DNA of 64,000 bases. Source: Ophioderma brevispina (lineage: Eukaryota > Echinodermata > Ophiuroidea > Amphilepidida > Ophiodermatidae). The stretch covers positions 1 through 64,000 of the forward strand of contig JAMKCH010057039.1 of NCBI GenBank assembly GCA_023653785.1, read 5' to 3'. The notes beneath the pieces were generated by a model that made no database searches, was not told where the DNA came from, and was given only the letters and a program-made list of their open reading frames with translations. The translations under genes were made by a program, and so were the position numbers. Positions 13,192 to 22,599 of the stretch are shown piece after piece. Within the stretch, counting starts at the first letter, position 1. Each line of letters opens with the position of its first letter.

Positions 13192-13400
13192 TTAATAGAA
13201 AGTATCGTGTTCGTGTTTTGGACCATAGTCCCAAACACCCACTGGTTTCTTTTTTGTAGGTGGTCCAAAGTAATTTGGAATTTTCTCTTTTTTTAAATGC
13301 TGTATGTAATCGGTTAGGAAACTATTTTCCTTTAGTATGGCATACATCTGTGCTACTTGGACATATATTGAAGCTGGTTTATCAGCACAAGAAGAACACA
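13192..13400 (-). CDS. Possible 3'-terminal coding exon, protein unknown
   Basis: On the minus strand a strong acceptor (TTTCTTTCTACTTTTAG| at 13402-13401) precedes an open phase-1 frame of about 69 codons. It contains PASIYVQVAQMYAILKENSF, then HLKKEKIPNYFGPP, and ends GVWDYGPKHEHDTFY followed by TAA. An AATAAA begins six bases after the stop. The peptide is rich in charged and aromatic residues and looks conserved, but I cannot name its family. The frame stays open upstream across the acceptor for another 70 codons. A good donor (CCCCTTT|GTAAGTATAG) lies 49 bases upstream, but that would make a very short intron with mismatched phase. A single exon whose partner lies further upstream is the safer reading. 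Confidence 0.45.
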
Positions 13401-13686
13401 CTAAAAGTAGAAAGAAATTACTCCTTAAAATAAAGTCAACTATACTTACAAAGGGGTACACAACATCCCGCAAAAATAATGTGAGCGTGTGGCCCACCAT
13501 TTCACAAGTCAATATGGTTTGCAACTGTTTTGGCTTGCCATATGACCGTTTGAGCCATTTCTGGTGAAAATCCCTTTTCAAAACAATAACAAAATAAACA
13601 CATTTCCGCATTTAGTTTACGTCTCCTACTGGGAACATTTGGGTTTTTTTGCCTCATCCCTTCTGACCCATTTCTCCAAGGTGTAG

Positions 13687-13870
13687 AACGTGGCGTAACC
13701 GTGGGGCAGCTTCCCCCTTGTGGGCAATGTTTCCATTCTTTCCCTCTTCCCCCCTGTGAATTAGTAATTTTGTGCGCCAATTTACAGTGGAAAACAACAT
13801 AGGCCTATAATGTACTAACCAACTTTGACTAATGTTTGCCCCTGAAAATATATGCGCCCCCCTTTCTGGT
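13687..13870. mobile_element. Degenerate hAT-like miniature element
   Basis: Starts GTGGCGTAACC, then GGGGCAGCT and CTTGTGGG. It later has ATAGGCCTATAATGTACTAAC and GCCCCTGAAAATAT, the same order of blocks as the 181-bp element at 60595-60775. The right terminus is eroded, so no target duplication can be read. Confidence 0.5.
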
Positions 13871-15054
13871 AAGAGGATTCTTGTTAATCCAAATGTTTCT
13901 GAATAATCAATCAAATCAATCAAACAAACGCTTCGATAAACCTGGCAATCGTGCACGACCATGGCCTGTTTAATTAAATTAACGTAATATTTTGCAGCTA
14001 TTATAACAGTCCGCACATAACAAAGAGCCCCCACTTGTTATATTTGTTTGTTATTATTGATATTCCGTATGTGTAGGTACTGTAAACGATAATGTTTAAC
14101 CGTAATATATCTTCATGATACTCCTGACCTTTTTTTTCATAAGTAAAAGATATTTAAATCTGCCAACTGGTATTCCTTCATTTGATGTTAAAATGAATTT
14201 TTGCCCATTGTACACTGTGTATATCTATGTCAGATTTTCATTACCCCGATTGTGTGACTTAATACTAGGTATTTTTGTTACTCATTTTGGTATCAATGTA
14301 AGGGGGAAGACAAGATCTATCCATGGTACCGAAAACTCTAAGTAACATTTGCTTAATACGGATCCCGGAGGGGTGGTACCACCCCTTGCTGAAGGGGTTT
14401 CAAAGGATGGGTAAGTGAGTGTTAAAAATAAAATGGAATTCTTCCTAAACTAAAAGCAAAACTAACGATTAAAATTTATATTTTTGCTTCTTGGAGAGTC
14501 CTTAGACTTTGTACTCATACCAGTTTTAACAGAGAGAATTACTGCCCGAAAGAAAACGTCTATTTAAAAAACGACATGTTTTTTTTGTGTTTAAAAATCG
14601 TATGTTTACATGTTTACCATAATGAAACACGAAGACATGCATAACACATTTTTTTTTCATATGCATTTCAACAATTATACTATATACATCTTCCTTGCAA
14701 TACTGAGGTTTATCGGCAAATTAATAAAAATTTATTGAAAATCAAAATAAAGAGGTAAGAATATATCCTCAAAAATGCTGAATTTGCAAAATCCATGCAA
14801 CTATGATCTAGAAACACGGGTATTGTAAGAGGGAAATTATTCCCCCAATTGAAATGTTTCATCCAAACCTACCCATAAAAAAATATCAAGATTTTCAGAC
14901 ACCTTCCATCTTGCCTGACTTAGGAAATTTCTTTCTGGTGGTTTTATCAGACACGCACTTCTTAACATACTTTCTTTTCTGTGCTTAAAGTTTTGTTCTT
15001 GGATTTGTTATTTTCCTTATTATGGGTATGTCTTGTTATATTTTATTTCGTATT

Positions 15055-15135
15055 TAAAAGTATTTGTTGTAAGGCCTATGCTCTGTGTAGAGCGCCATAT
15101 AAATGCATTTTTATTAGTATTAGTTTGCATCCAAC
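15055..15135 (+). mobile_element. 3' end of a SINE/LINE-type retroposon
   Basis: TGTGTAGAGCGCCATATAAA followed by a T/A-rich tail with ATTAGTATTAG is the typical 3' tail shared by many tRNA-derived SINEs and their partner LINEs (usual form: GAGCGCTATATAAATGC plus ATT repeats). The 5' part cannot be recognised. Confidence 0.45.
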
Positions 15136-15164
15136 TATAGTTGTTTGGCATTTTTTTCTTTCAG

Positions 15165-15442
15165 TTATCATCGGTGCCTTCGGTAGTCATTACGGTGTGC
15201 CAATTTCGATGACAACTTCCAATATGAGTTGTTTCGGTACCAAGTGTAGTGCAGAAGACATGTCTAAGCGTCCAACCACTAAATATATGTCAATACAAAA
15301 GGCATTGGTTGTTCACAATATCATCATTTACAAGAGGTTTGTTGAATTGGGGGAATTTGGTCTTTTGTTCAGACTTATGGACAAGTTTCTTCTGAATCGC
15401 GATAGTATGAATTCAGTAGTTGAGGTTTGCGGAAACCCATAA
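15165..15442 (+). CDS. Possible coding exon or ORF, family unknown
   Basis: A good acceptor (GGCATTTTTTTCTTTCAG| ending at 15164) opens a frame with IIGAFGSHYGVPISM, then CFGTKCSAEDMSKRP and LVVHNIIIYKRF, ending at TAA. It has no clear splice donor. It could be a last exon, part of an old mobile element, or a chance ORF next to the retroposon tail just upstream. I do not recognise the peptide. Confidence 0.2.
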
Positions 15443-15799
15443 ACCTATTGAAAATCTTTCACATGAAAATGATTTTGAATAGACATGGCGTTCGAATAGG
15501 CGTTCGCGTTAGCGTTTAGAGTTTCCTCAGAATGACTTTAACGGACACGACCAGTTATGTACAATGCATTGAGTAGAACAAAACTTGATAAAATTGTGTC
15601 ATTTATATTTAGTAACGTAATAGCATTGTATAAAGGAATCATGAAGGTCACTATAGGGCAATATTGATTTGGACTAAGCATTGGCTGAATTCATAACTAT
15701 TATTCTTCAATGGTACTTATATTGGAGTGTACAAATTAGAATTGGATAAAACAATAGTGCAGAGTAGGAAATGGGGGGGGGGGGGGGGTGAACATTATA

Positions 15800-16183
15800 C
15801 AGGGTGATCAAAAAAAAACTTGAACTGATTGTGTCCGCCATTTTGAATTTTTTAAGTAATAATATCTAACATGGGAGTATAGACCGAGCTACAGTGTTGA
15901 ATCAAGAAGTCGGTTTTATGCTCTGTCCACGGATTCACATGGAATTGAACGGCGTTCAGCGAAGGAAATCGGTCCAGAAGAAAATCAGGCTATTTTATTC
16001 ACTGCAGAGTATGATTCGAACGACTGTAGCTCGGACTATACTTAACCGATGGAATGATCTTGCAGTAAATTAAAGATAATGAAACAAGATTTCCGATGAT
16101 ACCACTTATGTTTAGATATATATTATGTATAAAATGCTAAAAAATGGGGACGACAATCAGGGTCAAGTTTTTTACTCACCCTG
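15800..16183. mobile_element. 384-bp mariner-like MITE with TA target duplication
   Basis: The ends are inverted repeats: CAGGGTGATCAAAAAA with ACTTGAAC on the left, and the complement of CAGGGTGAGTAAAAAACTTGACC on the right. Both are flanked by TA (15798-15799 and 16184-16185). The TACAGGGTG terminus and TA duplication are typical of Tc1/mariner elements. No transposase frame remains. Confidence 0.7.
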
Positions 16184-16199
16184 TATTAAATATAATTTT

Positions 16200-17108
16200 A
16201 TTTCATTAAGGTTGACTTCTTTATCTCCATTGACCATGTTGACATGAAAAACTCAGAGGAAGCCTAGTCGTGTTAATAATAACACTGTGAATTACATAAA
16301 CCCCAAAGAAAGTGCCTCAAAGTATATCGGCCATATTTCAGATGGCCGTGGCGGTGTGGCCATATTCGGAAGAAGGTTCTTCAAATAAAAAAGAATTTAT
16401 GATGCCCGCAGGAGCTGCCTTACCGATTAATCAAATCAAGAGGAATAGAATACGGTCAGCGATTCATCTTGATATCCGGATGTACTCATGTGGATTTATT
16501 AAAACTATGAGGATATGAAATAGATTCTTAATATTTTTGTTTTTATATCACGATCCTTCTAAATCAATAGTCGTGCCCTTTTATAAACATCACCACCCCA
16601 ACATATGAAATGATAATATAACATCATTAAATCATTTGATGTTTATGTGTAAACTTGCAGTATCATCTTTGTGAGATTTTGTTATGCAATGTCAAAGTTC
16701 ACATGGTTCTTTATTTGATCATGGCTGCATGTCATTTTATAGTTTGATTTTTTTCGTGTTGCTTTTTAAGTTTTCGACGATTGTATTCATGCTTTGGTGT
16801 ATGTTAATCCAAAAAATCACTACGACTTTTATGTGCCGTGGATTGAGGCCAACAGATCGGTGAGATCGCAATACGGATCGCCGGAGGCCCCCCCAAAGAG
16901 AATTTAGCGAGTCGTTAGATTGGATTATAGAAATTTAGAGAAAAGAGAAAAAAGCACCACAATTATTTCACACCGGCAAAGACTTATAGTCCACCTAATC
17001 TAACAAATTCTTGCACTTTCAGGGCACATTATCAAGGACACAACCATATGGGGACCATAAACATTACATTGCATCCATAATGCAAAAAGGAATAAATGTG
17101 GAATTTAT

Positions 17109-17151
<43 letters not shown>

Positions 17152-18440
17152 AATAAATTAGGGACATGTTAGACAATTGCAAATATATTATGAGGTCCGT
17201 AATACGTCTCCAGTAAAGTGATTTGCAGTGATGGCCCACTCAACTGTTCACTAATAACTGATTTTGACATCCACCAGTAAGAGATAATGAACAACGATCA
17301 ATAATATAGGCCCATGTACATCGGCAAGGTATGCAATATGCTCCAGTAGGAATTTGGTACCCCACCCAGTGGTGCCTTAAATTACAAAAGGATTCCAAGC
17401 TAACCACTTGCAGGCTTGCAGGTTATGTTACATCAATGACATAATTATTTGCAGCAGAAGATTTATCCTGAATTGACCCAAAACCCCCTCATGCAGTGGT
17501 ACTCAGTTCTTATTGTGTGTTTACATCCATCCATTTTAACACACTTCTCAGCTGTTAATGATACTGGCTGCTGAGTTCAAGAAGTGTCATATTCCATGCA
17601 TGGCCATGATCGTGATAATACCCTACTTGCCAACCACTAGTGATAGTGACATTCCCTGCTTGCACTCAATGAGACTAGTCCTAACCTAAAGGTTGCATTT
17701 AACAGTTTTTCTGATTGGTTGGGTCAGATGGCAAAATTTTGCTGACAAATTAAACTGTAGAGTGACTTCTATAGCCAAGTTATATCCAAAATAATACTTC
17801 CAATGTTATAATATACAATTGTGGTACAGAATTCCATTGTTGTATATTTTAATCAATGATAGCATAGAACTATTTATTAATAGTCAACTAATAGTTCATG
17901 TGGGTAAACAGGCAATCTTTTGTTCCAGCAATTTCTGACAGATATTTACTACAACAATAGTGATTTGGCCTTTGCACTGGATATAGAAGTTCCAGTTAAA
18001 AGGGAAGTATGGTAACCGATGCGGGTGTTCCATTGCAATTGTGCTTTCTACTTCAAAATAAATACCAGATGTATCAGAAAAAGTACATGAAACTTAATGT
18101 CTTTTGTTTCACAATAAAGGTGATCAATAGATTGAGTGCCTTGCATTAGTTTTCATTACAATATAGTGTTACCCAAAACTCTTTGGTTCATTCACAAGTT
18201 GTGCACTAAAATGCAGAAGATGTCCTTTTTAAGGGACTTGTTCTTTGTTGTTCGGTAAGATATTAGCAAATCGATGCTTGGTAAGGATAAAAGGGATCGT
18301 GAAATTTAAATTTATTTTTTTAATTATTATACAAATTTTGAAGATTATCAGCATAACACAACTTTGCAGCTTACTAATGTAGCTACTCCACTATATCGTG
18401 TGAGTTTAAATTTTTATATCGTAAAATGTTTTAAAACATA
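16200..18440. other. Non-coding stretch with a 36-base A run
   Basis: No recognisable gene. An A run of 36 bases lies at 17113-17148, preceded by GGAATTTATTCTT and followed by TCTAATAAATT. It may be the tail of an old retroposed sequence, but no body can be identified. The rest is AT-rich unique-looking sequence, presumably intronic or intergenic. Confidence 0.5.
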
Positions 18441-18461
18441 TTTTCTTTCATTTGTATGTAG

Positions 18462-18870
18462 ATGAATGCCTGGGGAGGACGTGTGTGACAGTAGGATACC
18501 GTTTGGAGACAGTTCAAAAGTTGAACCAAACTGGAACGGCACCTACGAGCCCAACGTGGACTGTTACATCACATTTGGCACAAATGATTACCAGCGAATG
18601 TATTTACGAGTTACACACTGCATATCGACGAATCAAATGTCTGCTCAAAAAGGGACAGACTTTATTTTACGAGGAGGGTGAGATGGCACAGGCCCTCTGA
18701 TTTGAAACTGCTATGGCCTATGCGGAGACAACCAAGTCGCTACAAACTATTACGAATCTGCCTCTAAAGATTACCATCCAATTTGTTACAGATTCAAACA
18801 CAAAGGTTACAGTGGATTTAGTGTTCTCATAACACCGTTTACTGCGCAGAATTCACACAAGAAGGAGATA
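18462..18870 (+). pseudogene. CUB-domain exon with in-frame stops and a probable frameshift
   Basis: The region sits between an acceptor (TTTGTATGTAG| at 18461) and a strong donor (|GTAAGT at 18871). One frame reads CDSRIPFGDSSKVEPNWNGT, then NVDCYITFGTNDYQRMYLRV, then GTDFILRGG, TGA, DGTGPLI, TGA, NCYGLCGD and finally KHKGYSGFSVLITPF. This follows the CUB layout: early Cys, PNW/NG loop, DCxxxF strand, DFI..G...DG, CG, and a C-terminal GFxxxI strand. Two TGA codons (18679, 18706) interrupt it. The first residues after the acceptor fit better in another frame (ECLGRTC), implying a 2-base slip in TGTGTG. A third in-frame TGA lies at 18463. CUB domains are extracellular beta-sandwiches used in protein binding. 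The exon lies 1.2 kb upstream of an intact LDLa exon on the same strand. I read it as a decaying exon, either a duplicated spare or evidence that the gene is dead. Sequencing errors are possible. Confidence 0.5.
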
Positions 18871-18924
18871 GTAAGTTCTGGCATAAGACAATTTACCCCC
18901 ATATTTTTTTTAAATGTCACTCTT

Positions 18925-19080
18925 TTCGGAGTGGACGGTGTGAAAGAAGATAGAGTCCGGCGGGAGCCATAGTCCGGGGCTCCATAGGCGATCACGAATT
19001 AAAGCGTGAACTAATGTTACGTGAAAAGGTCCACTGATCGATTGCCCTATGTCACCAGTGTTCCCCGGAGTTGAGTACGC
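18925..19080 (-). repeat. Dispersed repeat 'R1', longest copy
   Basis: Contains GTCCGGCGGGAGCC, ATAGTCCGGGGCTCCATAGG, GAATTAAAGCGTGAACTAAT, GTCCACTGATCGATTGCCC and GTTCCCCGGAGT. The same blocks occur, on either strand, at 3.3, 12.7 and 31.0 kb. GGAGCC and GGCTCC can pair as a hairpin. Confidence 0.6.
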
Positions 19081-19399
19081 CGGACGACATTATTACTCTA
19101 TACCTGGGTCACACCTCCAACAAGAGTTGGAAGAGTGAAATTTCATTCCTCGTCCATTAGCGGGTACAGCCTGTTTTGGTATCCAAATGTTTTGGTAGTG
19201 TACCCGTGTACCATTGTGCTCAATTGCACACGGATAACTGCGCTTTATTACGTGAAAAACAAAGGGACGCATATCAAAAAGGACGATAAAAAGGCTATGT
19301 CAATTTCCCTATCCTTTGCGATGCGATTAGGTGTTCTGTAAGTCCATTATTTATGAAATCGTGCTACCCATGATAAAGGGACCAACGGGACCGTTGGAG

Positions 19400-19650
19400 G
19401 CAACAATGGATGAGCGTAGACACGTGTATGAATAGCGTAATTTCGGCTACTTCAATTGATAAGGAAACGTGTGCTTGCAGCAGCCACTGAATTATTTCGG
19501 GATCCCCAATATTAATTATTCAAATTACGAATTCACTAGTTTGCGACAAATTAAGATTTAGAGCTTTACTTCACAATATAGATTATGAGTCAAGTACCGA
19601 TGCAACTGTGCAAAAATCTCATTCAAAATGGGGGCGCTTCCCCATGAATG
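19400..19650. mobile_element. Partial copy of the TTAA-flanked 550-bp element
   Basis: AATGGATGAGCGTAGACACG, GGCTA, GCAGCC, GAATTAT, CGGGATCCCC and the terminal GGGGGCGC block occur in the same order as 2120-2370. The left half of the element is missing, and the central palindrome has lost its symmetry. Confidence 0.6.
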
Positions 19651-20037
19651 GGCAGAGTGTAAGTGTAAATGTTTTTGCTGTTGTTGTTTGTTCGTTTTTG
19701 CTTTGTCACCTTTTCTTATTTCATCTCCATCTCCTCTTCCTCTACAGTCGCCGTCATAATACTTCCGCGATATTGGCTCTGCTTGCGCGTGATGTGTGTC
19801 AACACGGAAGTGATTTTGCTAAACTCTGATTGGCTGATTATTGCTCATGACAACAACGCAAATTTGAGAATGGCTCAGATCATACGAAGCTCCGCCCCTT
19901 TTACTCGTTCATGACGACTGTCGCGTTGGTCATCACAGAAGTTCTTTGACAGCGAGTATACGTTCCCCACTTCTGCATTTGTACTTTATTAAACGACAAC
20001 TTTTGTTTAACTTTGATTATGATTGCATTTATTACAG

Positions 20038-20154
20038 TATCATATTGCGAAGGATTCCGCTGTAAAAAGGATAAGAAATGCATAACAAAAGATGCGTTCT
20101 GCAATCAGGAAAATCAATGCGGGGATGCCAGCGACGAGCCACCTAATTGTAAAG
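20038..20154 (+). CDS. LDL-receptor class A domain exon (partial CUB-LDLa-TM receptor gene)
   Basis: An acceptor (GCATTTATTACAG|) and donor (AAAG|GTAAAC) bracket a 117-bp phase 1-1 exon, the classic layout for an LDLa module. It encodes the six-cysteine pattern C-EGFR-C-KKDKK-C-ITKDAF-C-NQENQ-C-GDASDEPPN-C. LDLa repeats bind protein ligands through a calcium-stabilised loop outside the cell. Here the CGDASDE acidic motif is kept. The residue before the fifth Cys is Gln rather than the usual Asp, so calcium binding may be weaker. Joining the exon's last G to the first CT of the 21203 exon gives an Ala codon and keeps the frame. The exon is intact, unlike the CUB-like exon upstream. The name cannot be fixed. 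The NETO family has the order CUB-CUB-LDLa-TM, but other CUB/LDLa receptors exist. Confidence 0.9.
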
Positions 20155-21045
20155 GTAAACGACATTATTTTAAATTAGATTATTATCCTGTATGCACTAT
20201 TTGTGATACACCAAGAAAACGTAAAGGGACACAAAATGTTTTTAGGATAAAAATATTCTAAATATGTAGTTGATTGTTTGTAGAACAACTACCGATTGAC
20301 ATCCTTGTTTCTAGCATTTGTTGACACAATTAGAAAGCATTCAGTCATTGTACTTTAGGCTTAGTTGTAGTAAGATATTGAAAGGTGGATTAGCCGAGAT
20401 TAACACATATAGAATAGCAATGGTCTGTGAGCTGATGACTGCATGCTTTTCAAGTTTGATTAAATGCTGGCAGTAATGTAATGTCTGTCAATGGCGTAGA
20501 TAATCTCTCAAGTATAATCATAATTAAAGCAAGGGGATAAATATGATATTTTTTTTCCTTCATTTTATAGTGTCGCAAGCAAGAATGCTTCTGTTGTGGT
20601 GTTGGGCGTAATAATGATAATAATAATTCATCATCTTATAATAATCATCCTAACAGTGGAATAAGGGGAAATATGAATCATTCATTAGTTTATAATGAGC
20701 TCGTTTTGTTATTTAAATTAATTAATATTCATATCCTTTGTTATTTCACCTCATTTGCGTAAATTACTATTCATATCTTTTGACGGAATAAACCACAAAC
20801 AAAAGATGCCTTAAGGAGAAACAGAAATTAGCCTTAAGTCCAACTTTTGTGAATAACAAAAGATAATTTCCCCGTAATCCATTATTAGTCTAATAACCGC
20901 GTATATAACATTTATGAGGCAATGAAAATGTTCGACGGGCTCTCTCTCTATAGCAAATCAAGTTACATATAGCCCATAGTGCATCTCGAAATTTGCATAA
21001 ATTAACATAGATTAATATTCATACCCTTCTCTCCCTAAAGTCGTA

Positions 21046-21087
21046 GTTGGTGCATAATATGAAAGGAATTTCATATTATGCACCAAC
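21046..21087. repeat. Perfect 19-bp hairpin with a 4-base loop
   Basis: GTTGGTGCATAATATGAAA (21046-21064) is followed by GGAA and then by its exact reverse complement (21069-21087). It lies in the intron between the LDLa and transmembrane exons. Confidence 0.9.
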
Positions 21088-21202
21088 GTAAGGGATCGGA
21101 AAGTAATAATAATTACAATAATTAAAGAAAATAATAATTTGGACAAAAATTAGGGCAATTTGATAACTTGATCTTATTTATTTTTCTTTTGCTTTCTTGT
21201 AG

Positions 21203-21270
21203 CTGGTGCATCAACAAATGCTGCTATTTCTGGACTCCTTATTCATATGGCATGGATTTTGGTATATAAG
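21203..21270 (+). CDS. Transmembrane-segment exon downstream of the LDLa exon
   Basis: A long pyrimidine tract and acceptor (TTTTGCTTTCTTGTAG|) and a donor (TATAAG|GTAATA) bracket 68 bases. Entered in phase 1, as the LDLa exon requires, they read GASTNAAISGLLIHMAWILV then YK: a hydrophobic helix of about 18-20 residues ending in Lys. This is where a single-pass receptor would cross the membrane after its LDLa module. If the donor is not used, the frame continues as VIRIDGDITL and stops at TAA, giving a very short tail. The exon ends in phase 0. No cytoplasmic-domain exon could be found downstream. Confidence 0.55.
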
Positions 21271-21804
21271 GTAATACGGATTGATGGTGACATAACTTTG
21301 TAAATTCTTTTCCCACATGCGTAATGGCTGGTCGTTTAAAATGGTAGCTGACATCAAATGTCTGTGTGGATAAAGGAACTTTTGTAATATTCTTAAAATG
21401 CGTATGGAATGAGGCTGATCATTTAAATTTGTTGATGACTTGAAATCTGTGTGGAAGGTTAATTGAAGATATGTGAAATACTCTTTAAACAATAGATATG
21501 GTACTGATGTTCTTAAGATTGGCAATGATTGTATCAAAAGACAGAATAAAATTGATCTCATATTTTTGTTAAAAAGACACTTTTGATTATACCATTGGCT
21601 TCATTCATTGACATTCAGTAAAATGTTTGCTTGATATCGTTCTCATCATGTCGTTATTTTGTCCATAACCAAATAATTTTCGAAAATAAAATCTTTTGTA
21701 TTCCATTCCATTGTCGCGATCATATGCTCTTTCAAATCAATTGTTACATAGTTATATACAATTGTTTCATATGATATCAAGAAGATATCTGTTTAGGTTG
21801 TAGA

Positions 21805-22094
21805 CAGAGGGTGTTTTGAATCAATCCCATGATGCATTGCAATGTTCCTATATTGTAATGTACTAAACTCATGTCAGTACTTAGGGATAAAAAGTGTTCC
21901 AAAAGTTTCAGAACCCCAAGACATTTCATAATCATGCTAAAAATTCCCTAAGTACTAACGCTTTGTGGGCTAAAATGAGCACAAAATCAGGGGTTTTTAT
22001 GTGTTAAGAATAGGATTTTGGTGGGATCACATGACCCTACTGAGATGAAATTTCCCAAACTGTGCATTGTTGGATTGACTCAATACAACCTCTG
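21805..22094. mobile_element. 290-bp MITE, copy 1, with perfect 9-bp target duplication
   Basis: The left end is CAGAGGGTGTTTTGAATCAA, and the right end is the imperfect complement finishing CAACCTCTG. GGTTGTAGA is repeated exactly on both sides (21796-21804 and 22095-22103). The body contains GTCAGTACTTAGGGATAAAA, GACATTTCATAATCATGC and CTAACGCTTTGTGGGC. Copy 2 is at 29540-29830. There is no ORF of note. The 9-bp duplication suggests the Mutator-like superfamily, while the CAG start resembles hAT. Confidence 0.85.
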
Positions 22095-22165
22095 GGTTGT
22101 AGATAAGAATATTGAATTAGTACCAACTTCACAACGTACTACAATGTCTAAGATATGGCTCTTTT

Positions 22166-22196
22166 ATTCAATTGCCTTTGGTGCAGGCAATTGAAT
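22166..22196. repeat. 12-bp hairpin with a 7-base loop
   Basis: ATTCAATTGCCT and AGGCAATTGAAT pair perfectly around TTGGTGC, 72 bases beyond the end of the 290-bp MITE. Its role is unknown. Confidence 0.8.
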
Positions 22197-22599
22197 TGTC
22201 TTTTAATGTTTCAGCAAATCACTTCACTTCTTAATGGATCGCATTACAAATAATACAATTTAGCCATTTTTATCTCGAGCAAAATGTCAGAGGCTAATTG
22301 ACCCCTTGATGCTGTAAATCATTTTGGACTTAAAACAGACTTTTAAATCTGTCAGTTCGATTAGACTTATGTTGTTGTCAGACACTGGACTATGTTGTTA
22401 ATTAGCCGGTTTTCGTTGTCGTGGCCTTACGTCAACTAAATCCGGTGTCTTGGCAATAAATGTATCATGTGAAGCCAATTTTGAGACACGTCTAGTGGGA
22501 TACAAAGATACCTCTCTATACAAGAGATGTTCAAATGACACGTCTCTATACGAGTCACAAGTCATGTCTTCATTCAAGACAGTTTCGTAAGTCGTGTCT

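Noticed and set aside
13502..14034. Overlapping minus-strand ORFs of 92 and 126 codons
   Set aside because: They run through a degenerate hAT-like MITE and its flanks and have no recognisable domain.
18463..18708. Three in-frame TGA codons as selenocysteine or recoding sites in the CUB exon
   Set aside because: Nearby frameshift evidence, no SECIS-like structure that I can identify, and CUB domains do not use selenocysteine. Decay or sequence error is simpler.
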